A stretch of 64,000 nt of DNA from Pontixanthobacter sp. CEM42 (GTDB taxonomy: Bacteria > Pseudomonadota > Alphaproteobacteria > Sphingomonadales > Sphingomonadaceae): positions 1,838,501 through 1,902,500 of the forward strand of contig NZ_JADQTN010000001.1 in the NCBI RefSeq assembly GCF_017812015.1, written 5' to 3'. Below the pieces are notes generated by a model. That model was not told the origin of the DNA, made no database searches, and worked only from the letters and a program-made list of their open reading frames with translations. The position numbers and the translations under genes were made by a program. Numbering within the stretch: the first letter of the stretch is position 1; every line of letters begins with the position of its first letter. Below, piece after piece: positions 7,827-15,823 of the stretch.

Positions 7827-9260
7827 ATGGCCAGCCGTCCTCTTACTTTATACGAAAAAATCTGGAACGCCCACGTCGTGGAGACCCGCGACGATGGCAC
7901 AGCTTTGATCTTCATCGACCGGCATCTGGTTCACGAAGTAACCAGCCCGCAGGCCTTCGAGGCGCTAAGATTGGCAGGCCGCACAGTCCGCCGTCCTGAT
8001 CTGACTTTGGCAGTCCCTGATCACAATCTACCGACCACCCCTCGGCTCGACGCAGCGGGCAAGAAAATCCCGATCGCCGATCCGCAAAGCGCCGCGCAGC
8101 TGGAAGCGCTCGAAGCCAACGCGCCATCGTTCGGTATCCGCTACATCGATGCAACGGCTGCCGAGCAAGGCATCGTCCATGTTGTTGGTCCGGAACAAGG
8201 CTTCTCGCTTCCCGGAACAACAATTGTCTGCGGCGACTCTCACACGGCAGCACATGGCGGTGTTGGCGCACTGGCATTCGGAGTTGGCACCAGCGAAGTC
8301 GAGCACGTTCTGGCCACGCAGACCCTGCTGCTGAAACGCTCGAAGACAATGGAAGTGGCGGTTACCGGCGAACTTGGTCCGGGCGTTACATCTAAGGATC
8401 TGATCCTGCACATCATCGGGATTGTCGGCACAGCGGGCGGCACCGGTCATGTCATCGAATATCGCGGCGACGTGTTCAAAAAAATGAGCGTCGAAAGCCG
8501 CTTAACCGTGTGCAACATGTCCATCGAAGCGGGCGCACGCGCCGGATTGATCGCGCCCGATGAAACGACGTTTGCCTATCTCAAGAACCGTCCACTTTCT
8601 CCGACAGGAGACAATTGGGACAAGGCAGTCGCCTACTGGAGCAGTCTCAAAACCGATCCCGGCGCGACCTTCGACAAAGTTGTCCAGATCGATGCTGCAG
8701 ACGTAGAACCAACCGTCACTTGGGGCACCAGCCCCGAAGACGTGGTTCCGATTGGCGGCTCAGTTCCCTCACCCTCGAGTTTCGCCGATCCATCCAAACA
8801 GAGCGCTGCGCAAAAGAGCCTCGACTATATGGGCCTTACACCCGGCCAGAACATGACCGATGTCGACGTCCAGAACATCTTCATCGGTAGCTGCACCAAC
8901 AGCCGGATCGAAGATCTACGCGCTGCCGCCGATATACTGCGCGGCAAACGCAAGGCGGAGAATGTGAAATGGGCCATCGTTGTCCCCGGCTCTGGCCTCG
9001 TGAAACAAATGGCCGAGGAAGAGGGACTGGATAAGATCTTCATCGACGCTGGCCTCGAATGGCGTGAACCCGGCTGTTCAGCGTGCTTGGGGATGAATCC
9101 CGATAAAGTCCCACCAGGCGAACGCTGCGCTTCCACCAGCAATCGCAATTTTGTCGGCCGCCAAGGGCCCGGCGCAAGGACACATCTGATGAGCCCCGCA
9201 ATGGCTGCTGCCGCTGCTATTACCGGCAAGCTCACAGACGTCAGAGAGTTGGTGAAATAG
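7827..9260 (+). CDS. leuC: 3-isopropylmalate dehydratase large subunit LeuC
   Basis: A 477-aa aconitase-family enzyme that isomerises 2- to 3-isopropylmalate in leucine synthesis, with a [4Fe-4S] cluster. Cluster ligands are visible in [12 protein letters not shown] and in [10 protein letters not shown]. The start [18 protein letters not shown] is the usual LeuC N-terminus. It heads a leuC / small ORF / leuD / quinone-oxidoreductase unit. No leader-peptide attenuator with Leu codons was found in the 79-bp upstream gap. Confidence 0.97.
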   Translation: MASRPLTLYEKIWNAHVVETRDDGTALIFIDRHLVHEVTSPQAFEALRLAGRTVRRPDLTLAVPDHNLPTTPRLDAAGKKIPIADPQSAAQLEALEANAPSFGIRYIDATAAEQGIVHVVGPEQGFSLPGTTIVCGDSHTAAHGGVGALAFGVGTSEVEHVLATQTLLLKRSKTMEVAVTGELGPGVTSKDLILHIIGIVGTAGGTGHVIEYRGDVFKKMSVESRLTVCNMSIEAGARAGLIAPDETTFAYLKNRPLSPTGDNWDKAVAYWSSLKTDPGATFDKVVQIDAADVEPTVTWGTSPEDVVPIGGSVPSPSSFADPSKQSAAQKSLDYMGLTPGQNMTDVDVQNIFIGSCTNSRIEDLRAAADILRGKRKAENVKWAIVVPGSGLVKQMAEEEGLDKIFIDAGLEWREPGCSACLGMNPDKVPPGERCASTSNRNFVGRQGPGARTHLMSPAMAAAAAITGKLTDVRELVK

Positions 9261-9306
9261 GACAAATGCCCTTGTCACCTCACGCGCGGAGCACCATTTA
9301 GAGCGT

Positions 9307-9471
9307 ATGACAAAGAAACTACCCAAGTCGCTCGGCGGAAAGGCCGCTATTGGCGCCGCTGCTATCGGATCGGCCGCAATTGCTGCCGCCCTTCTCTATG
9401 CCAACAAACGCAAAGAGAAGAAGATCGATCAGCACAAAACGCCCACTGGCGAGCCGCCGGAAACGGACTAA
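9307..9471 (+). CDS. 54-aa membrane peptide between leuC and leuD
   Basis: A short ORF starting at ATG 9307 and ending in a TAA that shares its last A with the leuD ATG at 9471. The peptide has a basic start ([12 protein letters not shown]), an Ala/Ile-rich membrane helix (about residues 12-31), then NKRKEKK and a hydrophilic tail. Its stop-start overlap with leuD indicates translational coupling. Role unknown; it might only couple leuD translation, or be a small regulator. It lies 46 bp after leuC. Confidence 0.7.
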   Translation: MTKKLPKSLGGKAAIGAAAIGSAAIAAALLYANKRKEKKIDQHKTPTGEPPETD

Positions 9472-10085
9472 TGGAGCCGGTCACCAGCGTCGAGGGCCGC
9501 GCAATTCCGTTTGGCGCGAAGAACGTCGATACCGATGTCATCATTCCCGCTGCATGGCTCAAAACCATCAGCCGAGAGGGATTGGGCGAAGGCGCCTTCG
9601 AAACAATCCGCGCGCAAGACGGCAATGTATTCGATGATCCTGAATATGCAGGCGCACCCATTCTGATCGCCGGCGACAATTTCGGCTGCGGTTCCAGCCG
9701 TGAACATGCTGCATGGGCGCTGCTCGATATGGGCGTCAAAGTGGTTATTGCGCCGAGTTTCTCCGATATCTTCGCAGGCAACGCATTCAAGAACGGCATC
9801 CTGACGGTCGCTTTGCCGCAGAAGCAGATCGACCGATTGATGGAAGTCGCGGAGAGCGATCCGGTCACCGTCGATCTGGAAACGCAAACGGTCACCACAC
9901 CATTTCAGGATCGCTTCACTTTTGAAGTCGATCCATTCCGCAAGCATTGTCTTAGCGAAGGACTCGACGAAGTTGGCCTGACGCTTGAGCGCGACGCTGT
10001 TATTACAGACTACGAACAGAGAGCTCAGGCGGATATGCCGTGGCTCGCAAATAAGAAAACACAATCTGAGGGGAAAGCCGCATGA
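9471..10085 (+). CDS. leuD: 3-isopropylmalate dehydratase small subunit LeuD
   Basis: The 204-aa small (swivel) subunit that pairs with LeuC. Diagnostic segments are the N-terminal [15 protein letters not shown] and [16 protein letters not shown]. The length is normal. Its ATG overlaps the stop of the 54-aa peptide, and its TGA overlaps the ATG of the next gene (ATGA at 10082). Confidence 0.96.
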   Translation: MEPVTSVEGRAIPFGAKNVDTDVIIPAAWLKTISREGLGEGAFETIRAQDGNVFDDPEYAGAPILIAGDNFGCGSSREHAAWALLDMGVKVVIAPSFSDIFAGNAFKNGILTVALPQKQIDRLMEVAESDPVTVDLETQTVTTPFQDRFTFEVDPFRKHCLSEGLDEVGLTLERDAVITDYEQRAQADMPWLANKKTQSEGKAA

Positions 10086-11083
10086 AAGCCTTGTTGTCCA
10101 AAGAAGTGGGCGGGCCGGAAACGCTTGTCGTAGACGATATTGCCGAACCGACACCCGGCAAGGGCGAAGTTCTGATCAAGGTCGCTGCCTGCGCAATCAA
10201 CTTCCCTGACACACTAATCATCCGCGATATGTACCAGTTCAAGCCGCCCCGCCCATTCGCACCGGGCGGTGAAATCTCGGGCACTATCGAGGCGCTGGGC
10301 GAAGGCGTTGAAGGTTGGAAAGTCGGCGACCGCGTTCTGTCCGGCATCGGTAATGGCGGCCTGCAAGAGAAAGTCGTTGTAGCGGCAACACGTCTGTTCG
10401 CTGTGCCGGATTTTGTCGAACTACCAGAAGCGTCTGCGTTGCTGATGACCTATGGCACGACGATCCACGGCCTGAAGGATCGCGGCGACATCAAAGAAGG
10501 CGATACGATGCTGGTGCTCGGCGCGGCTGGCGGCGTTGGCCTGTCCGCGGTTGAGTTAGGCAAAGCCTATGGCGCGCGCGTTGTGGCTGCTGTTTCCAGC
10601 GAGGAAAAAGGCGAAGTTGCCCGCAAAGCTGGGGCCGACGAAGTTGTAGTCTATCCCCGTGCTCCGTTCGATAAGGACACGTCCAAAGCCCTGGCAAAAG
10701 CATTCAAGGATGCAGTCGGCCCCGAAGGCGCCGACATCGTCTATGACATTGTCGGCGGCGATTATTCGGAGCCAGCATTGCGCGCCATCGCATGGGAAGG
10801 CCGCTTTTTGGTAATCGGCTTCCCTGCCGGTATCGCCAAGATGCCGCTCAATCTAACCCTGCTCAAAAGCTGTGACATTCGCGGCGTGTTCTGGGGTGCG
10901 TTCACCGCCCGCGAACCGCGCAAGAACGAAGCGAATATCGCCGAACTCTTCCGCCTATGGAAAGAGGGCAAAATCAGCCCGCTGGTGAGCGAAACATACC
11001 CGCTGGAACGTGCCCACGAAGCCATCGCCAAGCTGGAATCGCGCGGTGCGATTGGCAAACTTGTTGTCACAATGGACGGCTAG
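10082..11083 (+). CDS. NADPH:quinone oxidoreductase family protein (MDR superfamily)
   Basis: 333 aa, a zinc-independent medium-chain dehydrogenase/reductase. The nucleotide-binding segment is [21 protein letters not shown] (about residues 144-164), and the N-terminal GroES-like fold contains [17 protein letters not shown]. There is no structural-zinc Cys cluster. It probably reduces a quinone or enoyl substrate; the exact one is not readable. It overlaps leuD by 4 bp, so it is translated from the leu transcript, though no leucine-pathway role is known. Confidence 0.88.
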   Translation: MKALLSKEVGGPETLVVDDIAEPTPGKGEVLIKVAACAINFPDTLIIRDMYQFKPPRPFAPGGEISGTIEALGEGVEGWKVGDRVLSGIGNGGLQEKVVVAATRLFAVPDFVELPEASALLMTYGTTIHGLKDRGDIKEGDTMLVLGAAGGVGLSAVELGKAYGARVVAAVSSEEKGEVARKAGADEVVVYPRAPFDKDTSKALAKAFKDAVGPEGADIVYDIVGGDYSEPALRAIAWEGRFLVIGFPAGIAKMPLNLTLLKSCDIRGVFWGAFTAREPRKNEANIAELFRLWKEGKISPLVSETYPLERAHEAIAKLESRGAIGKLVVTMDG

Positions 11084-11092
11084 TTCCGCCTC

Positions 11093-11126
11093 GGGACGCT
11101 TGCGGCAACCGCCCTGCGTCCCTATT
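11093..11126 (+). terminator. Probable terminator after the leuCD unit
   Basis: GGGACGC (11093-11099) pairs with GCGTCCC (11116-11122), with an inner GCGG/CCGC hairpin in the loop, followed by TATTT. The T-run is short, so efficiency may be modest. Confidence 0.6.
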
Positions 11127-11155
11127 TCAAGTGTATAGTTAAACACGAGGGACTG

Positions 11156-11479
11156 ATGACCGATTTCAACGACCGCCAGAAGGGCGAAGAAGCCAAATAC
11201 GCATTCGACGAAGAGAACGCGTTCAAGATCGCCGCGCGCCGTAATCGCCTGCTTGGCCAATGGGCCGCAGAACTGATGGGTCTCGATGAAGAAGAGACCA
11301 AGGCTTACGCCACCGCCGTTGTTCAAGCTGACTTCGAAGAAGCCGGTGACGAGGATGTGATCCGCAAGCTGCTTGGCGATCTCACCACGGCGGAAGTCGA
11401 TGTCGACGAGGCTGGCGTCCGCACTGCTCTCGAAGAGAAAACCATCGAAGCACGCCGCCAATTGATGAGCGAGTCCTAA
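11156..11479 (+). CDS. DUF1476 protein, F1FO-ATPase inhibitor zeta subunit
   Basis: A 107-aa four-helix protein of the DUF1476 family, known in alphaproteobacteria as the zeta subunit that inhibits ATP hydrolysis by F1. The N-terminal segment MTDFNDRQKGEEAKYAFDEE is the inhibitory region, followed by FKIAARRNRLLGQWAAELMG. It stands at the head of a zeta-bolA-grx4 group, 4 bp before bolA. Assignment to the family is firm; inhibitory activity in this strain is assumed from homologues. Confidence 0.9.
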   Translation: MTDFNDRQKGEEAKYAFDEENAFKIAARRNRLLGQWAAELMGLDEEETKAYATAVVQADFEEAGDEDVIRKLLGDLTTAEVDVDEAGVRTALEEKTIEARRQLMSES

Positions 11480-11483
11480 CGCC

Positions 11484-11720
11484 ATGCCAATGAGCGGCGA
11501 GGAAATTGAAGGCATGATCAAGGCCGCGATGCCCGATGCCGAAGTTGAAATGACCGATTTGGCGGGCGATGGCGACCATTGGGCCGCCAAAGTCACTGCT
11601 CCCGATTTCGCGGGCAAAAGCCGCGTTCAACAACACAAGATGGTCTACGATGCGCTGGACGGCCGCATGGGCGGCGTGCTCCATGCCTTGCAACTGACCA
11701 CCGCCGTTCCCACTTCCTGA
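11484..11720 (+). CDS. BolA family protein
   Basis: A 78-aa BolA-like protein. Motifs are the DLAGDGDHWAAKV strand-loop, the KSRVQQHKMVYDAL helix with its conserved His, and HALQLTT near the end. BolA-type proteins form [2Fe-2S]-bridged complexes with CGFS glutaredoxins, and grx4 starts 27 bp downstream. It is the short (IbaG/YrbA-like) type with no N-terminal extension. Confidence 0.9.
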   Translation: MPMSGEEIEGMIKAAMPDAEVEMTDLAGDGDHWAAKVTAPDFAGKSRVQQHKMVYDALDGRMGGVLHALQLTTAVPTS

Positions 11721-11747
11721 TCAGATACGAACCACTTGGAAAATCCT

Positions 11748-12074
11748 ATGTCCGATACTGAAACCCGCATTTCTGAAGTCGTTACAAAGAACGATGTTGT
11801 CCTTTTCATGAAAGGCACCCCGTTGTTCCCGCAATGCGGCTTCTCCAGCCGCGCAGTGGCGATCCTCGACCATTGCGGCGTCGCCTATGAAAGCGTTGAC
11901 GTGCTGCAGGACATGGAAATCCGGCAAGGTATCAAGACCTTCTCCGACTGGCCGACGATCCCGCAACTATACGTCAAAGGCGAATTCCTTGGCGGCAGCG
12001 ACATCATGATGGAAATGTTCGAAGCCGGTGAGCTGAAGCAACTGATGGACGACAAAGGTGTCGCGAAGGCTTGA
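11748..12074 (+). CDS. grxD: Monothiol glutaredoxin Grx4 (GrxD)
   Basis: A 108-aa CGFS-type glutaredoxin: the active site CGFS lies in PQCGFSSRAVAIL, and the glutathione-binding WPTIPQLYVKGEFLGGSDIM segment is intact. It carries or transfers [2Fe-2S] clusters. I chose ATG 11748 (MSDTETRISE) over an in-frame ATG at 11736 because it gives the family's usual N-terminus. It follows bolA closely, matching the common bolA-grx4 pairing. Confidence 0.94.
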   Translation: MSDTETRISEVVTKNDVVLFMKGTPLFPQCGFSSRAVAILDHCGVAYESVDVLQDMEIRQGIKTFSDWPTIPQLYVKGEFLGGSDIMMEMFEAGELKQLMDDKGVAKA

Positions 12075-12101
12075 TTTGCTTTAGGCCCTCAGTCGGCGGG
12101 C

Positions 12102-12180
12102 GGGATGCATCCGCATCCCTTGCCTACCTCGCATAAGCTCGGACGGCCGGTCGGCCTTGCGGTCAGCTAGTCGCTGACCG
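12102..12180. other. Two hairpins downstream of grxD; non-coding stretch 12075-12332
   Basis: GGGATGC/GCATCCC (12102-12119, 4-nt loop) and CGGTCAGC/GCTGACCG (12160-12180, 5-nt loop) are strong stems without T-runs. They may end or stabilise the zeta-bolA-grxD transcript. I see no gene in 12075-12332: the remaining sequence is G+C-rich with short imperfect repeats of GCGAAGCG/GCGAGAGCG type. Confidence 0.45.
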
Positions 12181-12332
12181 GACCACTCAAAGCCATCAGC
12201 ATTGCACCAGTTCTTGGTCACGGCAGTCATAGGGCCAAGCGGTCCGCCCGCAGCGAAGCGACCGGCAGGGAGCGAGAGCGAGGATAGCCAAGTGAGCGGA
12301 TGCGAACGCTGGCGCTTGAAGCCAAAACAAAC

Positions 12333-12367
12333 AAAAAAGGGCCCCACCGCGATTGCGTGTGGAGCCC
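12333..12367 (-). terminator. Rho-independent terminator of the candidate small RNA
   Basis: Minus strand: GGGCTCCAC pairs with GTGGGGCCC (one internal mismatch) around the loop ACGCAATCGCG, then TTTTTTG. The T-run lies on the minus strand only, which sets the direction of transcription. Confidence 0.75.
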
Positions 12368-12435
12368 TTGTTGTTTTGGGGAGCCAGAACCAAAGACCAG
12401 GAAGGTTCTGTCTCTCGTAGAAGACTGTTTGAACG
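12333..12435 (-). ncRNA. Candidate sigma-54-dependent small RNA (about 100 nt)
   Basis: On the minus strand a sigma-54-like promoter (12446-12461) is followed by about 100 nt ending in a strong intrinsic terminator. The predicted RNA has a 5' stem-loop CAGAACC-N12-GGTTCTG (12385-12410), an unpaired linker rich in C and A (CTCCCCAAAACAACAA), and the terminator hairpin with six T. There is no credible ORF in it. The C-rich loop and linker could base-pair with Shine-Dalgarno sequences. No gene on the minus strand lies near enough to need this terminator. I could not assign it to a known RNA family. Confidence 0.55.
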
Positions 12436-12445
12436 TAATGACCAA

Positions 12446-12461
12446 TGCAGGTCGCGTGCCA
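12446..12461 (-). promoter_or_regulatory. Sigma-54-like promoter of the candidate small RNA
   Basis: Minus strand TGGCACGCGACCTGCA: the -24 half TGGCACG is a perfect consensus match, and the -12 half is CTGCA (consensus TTGCW) with exact GG-N10-GC spacing. Start of transcription would be near 12435. It is as good a match as the psp promoter in this window. Confidence 0.6.
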
Positions 12462-12602
12462 GTTTCAACGACCCACGCAATTCTGCATAAGGCGATGGTA
12501 AACGCGCCTTAACGACTGTTACGGTTTGTAAAATGCTCCGACATGGAGTTCCCCGATTTCTAGCCTTGGCAGAACAGGCATGGTCCGGCAGAGCAGCGCG
12601 AG

Positions 12603-13388
12603 ATGACCGAAAACTCTCAGCACACCAATCCCGATGGAATTCCCGCCGCAACTGTTGTTGTATTCAGGCGCGCGGCAGATGGCGCTGCGCCCGAACTGCT
12701 GATGGTCACCCGATCGCGCAATATGTCCTTTGCTGGCGGCATGGCGGTCTTCCCCGGAGGGCGCGTTGACCCTGCCGATTTCGAGCTGGCCAACAAGCTT
12801 GGAGCGGACCTGTCTGATGACGAAGTGGCACACCGCATCGCAGCGATCCGCGAGACACTGGAGGAAACCGGCCTAGCGGTTGGCATCATCGGCAATGTGA
12901 CCAGTGAAACTGCTCGCAAGGCCCGCCATATGCTGCTCGAAAAGCAATCGCTTGCTCCCGTACTGGAAGCAATGGACTGGTCGCTCGATCTGTCTGCAAT
13001 CCTGCCTTTTTCGCGCTGGTTTCCCAAGAACGAGAAACTATCGCGTGTTTTCGATACGCGCTTCTACCTTGCCGATCTCGGCACCGGGGCTGTCGACATC
13101 GCAGTGGATGAGACCGAGAATACCAAGCTCTATTGGATCACCGCCCAAGGCGCTCTAGACGCCGCAGAAACGGGCGACCTGTCGATCATCTATCCGACAC
13201 GCCGCAATCTAGAGCGATTGGCGCAGCTTGAGAGTTTTGCCGACGCACAAGAGCACTGCGAACGCTATCCATCGAGGATGATTACACCGTTCATTGAAGA
13301 GCGTGACGGTGCGCGCTGGCTCTGTATTCCCGATGATGCGGGGTATCCGGTGTTTGCGGAGCCTTTGGATAAAGTGCAGCGAGGGTAA
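12603..13388 (+). CDS. Nudix hydrolase, NUDT19-like
   Basis: A 261-aa Nudix protein. The catalytic helix RETLEETGL (REUXEEXGU) is intact, but it is separated from the preceding glycine loop (FPGGRVDPADFE) by an insertion of about 24 residues. This layout, with a long C-terminal region, is typical of NUDT19/RP2-type coenzyme-A diphosphatases. Substrate is therefore probably a CoA derivative, by family inference. The gene is monocistronic; a tRNA gene on the opposite strand starts right after it. Confidence 0.85.
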   Translation: MTENSQHTNPDGIPAATVVVFRRAADGAAPELLMVTRSRNMSFAGGMAVFPGGRVDPADFELANKLGADLSDDEVAHRIAAIRETLEETGLAVGIIGNVTSETARKARHMLLEKQSLAPVLEAMDWSLDLSAILPFSRWFPKNEKLSRVFDTRFYLADLGTGAVDIAVDETENTKLYWITAQGALDAAETGDLSIIYPTRRNLERLAQLESFADAQEHCERYPSRMITPFIEERDGARWLCIPDDAGYPVFAEPLDKVQRG

Positions 13389-13389
13389 G

Positions 13390-13466
13390 TGGCGCGCCCG
13401 GCAGGACTCGAACCTGCTGCCTCAAGATTAGAAGTCTCGCGCTCTATCCAGATGAGCTACGGGCGC
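13390..13466 (-). tRNA. tRNA-Arg (anticodon TCT)
   Basis: 77 nt including encoded CCA. The acceptor stem is GCGCCCG/CGGGCGC, the D-arm GCTC/GAGC, the anticodon loop CTTCTAA with TCT, and the T-arm has GGTTCGAGTCC. It reads AGA codons. Confidence 0.95.
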
Positions 13467-13526
13467 GCGCATGCGGAGCCGCATAGCCTGCTTTTCGCGG
13501 GCTGCAAATGCAGTTAGGTAGCGGCG

Positions 13527-14267
13527 ATGGACAATAATCAACCCAAACGGCTCGAAGGACGCAGTGCGGCCCCGTATCAATTCCGCTACTATGACTTGGT
13601 CATGGCGGCATTTGTCGCGATATTGCTGCTATCGAACATTATCGGTGCATCAAAGCGATCCTCGCTCGATCTGCCTTTGATTGGCGAATGGTCGTTCGGC
13701 GCGGGCGTGTTGTTCTTTCCGATCAGCTACATCATCGGCGACATTCTGACCGAGGTTTACGGCTATGCCCGCGCAAGGCGAGTGATCTGGACCGGCTTTG
13801 CGGCGCTGCTGTTCATGGCATTTATGGCATGGGTGGTTGTAGCTCTACCCCCGGCGGAAGGCTGGCCATTCCAATCTGATTACGAGAACGTGTTTGGCAA
13901 TAGTTGGCGCATTGTCCTCGCCTCAATCACTGCATTCTGGGCCGGTGAATTTGCGAACTCTTTTATCCTTGCCAAGATGAAAGTCTGGACCGCAGGCAAG
14001 CATCTGTGGATGCGAACCATTGGCTCAACAGTGGTGGGCCAAGGCCTCGATAGTTTGATCTTCTACCCGCTGGCATTCTGGGGACTAGCCGGCTGGCCGC
14101 CAGAGCAATTGTGGCAAGTCGTCGTGTCGCAATTCGCGATCAAGACGCTGTGGGAAGCGCTGCTAACGCCGGTTACATATGTGGTGATTGGCAAGCTTAA
14201 ACGGGCCGAAGGTGTGGAAGTGTATGACACCGATACCGACTTCTCGCCCTTTGCCAAGTCGAACTGA
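13527..14267 (+). CDS. Queuosine precursor transporter (YhhQ family)
   Basis: A 246-aa polytopic membrane protein of the COG1738 family that imports queuosine precursors (preQ0/preQ1). Family features are LLLSNIIGASK in the first helix, the FPISYIIGDILTEVYGYARARRVIW segment, and GQGLDSLIFYPLAFWG. About six membrane helices are apparent. It is transcribed away from tRNA-Arg and converges with ppx. Confidence 0.9.
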   Translation: MDNNQPKRLEGRSAAPYQFRYYDLVMAAFVAILLLSNIIGASKRSSLDLPLIGEWSFGAGVLFFPISYIIGDILTEVYGYARARRVIWTGFAALLFMAFMAWVVVALPPAEGWPFQSDYENVFGNSWRIVLASITAFWAGEFANSFILAKMKVWTAGKHLWMRTIGSTVVGQGLDSLIFYPLAFWGLAGWPPEQLWQVVVSQFAIKTLWEALLTPVTYVVIGKLKRAEGVEVYDTDTDFSPFAKSN

Positions 14268-14269
14268 GG

Positions 14270-15823
14270 CTATTTCGCTAGCTCTGTATCAGGCTGGCGC
14301 AGTAGCTCCATCTCGGTCTCCTCCAACACTCGAATGACAGGTTTGAGGCCAAGTCTATCCGCGAGAAGATCCATATCCTTCTCGTTTGGAATGCCATAGA
14401 ACGCGCGGTGACTCTGCTCGATCGACAGGACCAGATCATTGCCCTCAACCCGCAAGTCACTGACATTGAATGTGCGGTCGGACCGTCCTCCCAGCCGGCG
14501 GCATAGCCGGATAGCCAAACCCCAGGAAATCGCCTCTTCAATCTGCTCCGCCGTCGCCAGTTCGCGCACGGCATCGGGCATTTCGCAGTTATTGCCATTG
14601 GCCGACACCGCAGCCGCCATCATTGCGCGGCCGCACGCATCGACAGCGATCCAACGCTTGTGAAGCGCCCAGTCCATTGCAATGTCACGGCGCAAGTTTG
14701 GCTCGATCTGCATAGAGGCAAGCGCCAGCATTGTTGCGGAGAGACGCAAACGTTCCGACCCGTGCGATGTCTGCGGAACTGCACCAACCGTCCACCCTGC
14801 AACACGGGTCGCCAAGGCTGGCGGGCACCCCCGCAAAGTTGCAAACTCACCAACACCAGCAAGCAATGGATCCTGTTTGCGGGCGTAGTCTTCCAGTTCA
14901 TCGAACAGCACGCCTTCGCGCAGGCCCCATGAGGAGAAAATAACCCTCTCCGGAGTAAGCTGATCCAACAGGCTCGAGAGCAACACCGCCGCATTCGGCA
15001 GGCTTTGCGACCGCATTGTCGAGATGCGTGGTGATACGTTCAATTCGGCGGGATCCGTATCCGCAATCTGCGCTACCAATGCGCGTACTTTGTCCAGCGG
15101 CATCTCAAATCCATGCGGATCGGTGAGAGGATAGTTGCGCCCCTCCATCGCCACGACAGCCATAGCCCGCCACGTTCCGCCCACCAGATAGAGCGCGCCA
15201 TCGACGTGCTCCAACCAGTCGGCAGCGCCGAGTGCAACTGTAAGATTATCTCTGGTATCCGCATGGGTCGCGCCGCGATGTTCGGGCAGGCGTAACGTTC
15301 CTAGCGGCAGGCTCGTCGCTAACCCGCAATCTCCATCAGCGACCAGCACCAATTCCAAGCTGCCCCCGCCGAGATCGGCAACCACGCCCTTCGCGCCCGG
15401 AAAGGCACCGTTAATACCCATGGCACTGATCCGCGCTTCATCGTCGCCCGACAATATACGCACGGATAACCCCAAAGCATCGACGGCTTTGACAAATTCA
15501 GGGCCATTGGTTGCGGCTCGGACAGCAGCAGTGGCGACAACATCGACCACTTTGATTCTGAGTTCCTTCAAGAGCAGCGCAAACCGCTTAAGCCCGCGCA
15601 TTGCCAGTTCGATTGCCTCATCGGCCAAGCGGCCGGTTTCGGCTATCTCTCGCCCAAGCTGAGCGACGACTTTTTCGTTGAACAGAACCACCGGTGCGCG
15701 CGGAGACCCGCCATACAGTACCAGTCTGACGGTATTCGAGCCGATATCGATAATTGCACGCTCAACCCGGTTGCCCGAGAAAGCCCCTTGGCGATCAGAC
15801 GAACGCGAGCGCAATGCCATCAA
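14270..15823 (-). CDS. ppx: Exopolyphosphatase Ppx/GppA
   Basis: A 517-aa ASKHA-fold Ppx/GppA phosphatase. N-terminal phosphate-1 motif IIDIGSNTVRLVLYGG (about 26-41) and phosphate-2 motif VVADLGGGSLELVLV (about 146-160) are intact. It removes terminal phosphate from polyphosphate or pppGpp. The C-terminal HD-like part matches long Ppx proteins. Its ATG overlaps the ppk1 stop (15820-15823), so polyP synthesis and degradation are coupled in one operon. Confidence 0.93.
   Translation of the reverse strand: MMALRSRSSDRQGAFSGNRVERAIIDIGSNTVRLVLYGGSPRAPVVLFNEKVVAQLGREIAETGRLADEAIELAMRGLKRFALLLKELRIKVVDVVATAAVRAATNGPEFVKAVDALGLSVRILSGDDEARISAMGINGAFPGAKGVVADLGGGSLELVLVADGDCGLATSLPLGTLRLPEHRGATHADTRDNLTVALGAADWLEHVDGALYLVGGTWRAMAVVAMEGRNYPLTDPHGFEMPLDKVRALVAQIADTDPAELNVSPRISTMRSQSLPNAAVLLSSLLDQLTPERVIFSSWGLREGVLFDELEDYARKQDPLLAGVGEFATLRGCPPALATRVAGWTVGAVPQTSHGSERLRLSATMLALASMQIEPNLRRDIAMDWALHKRWIAVDACGRAMMAAAVSANGNNCEMPDAVRELATAEQIEEAISWGLAIRLCRRLGGRSDRTFNVSDLRVEGNDLVLSIEQSHRAFYGIPNEKDMDLLADRLGLKPVIRVLEETEMELLRQPDTELAK

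Noticed and set aside
12196-12651. 151-codon minus-strand ORF over the small RNA candidate
   Set aside because: Spans the terminator and promoter signals, and the product has no protein-like features.
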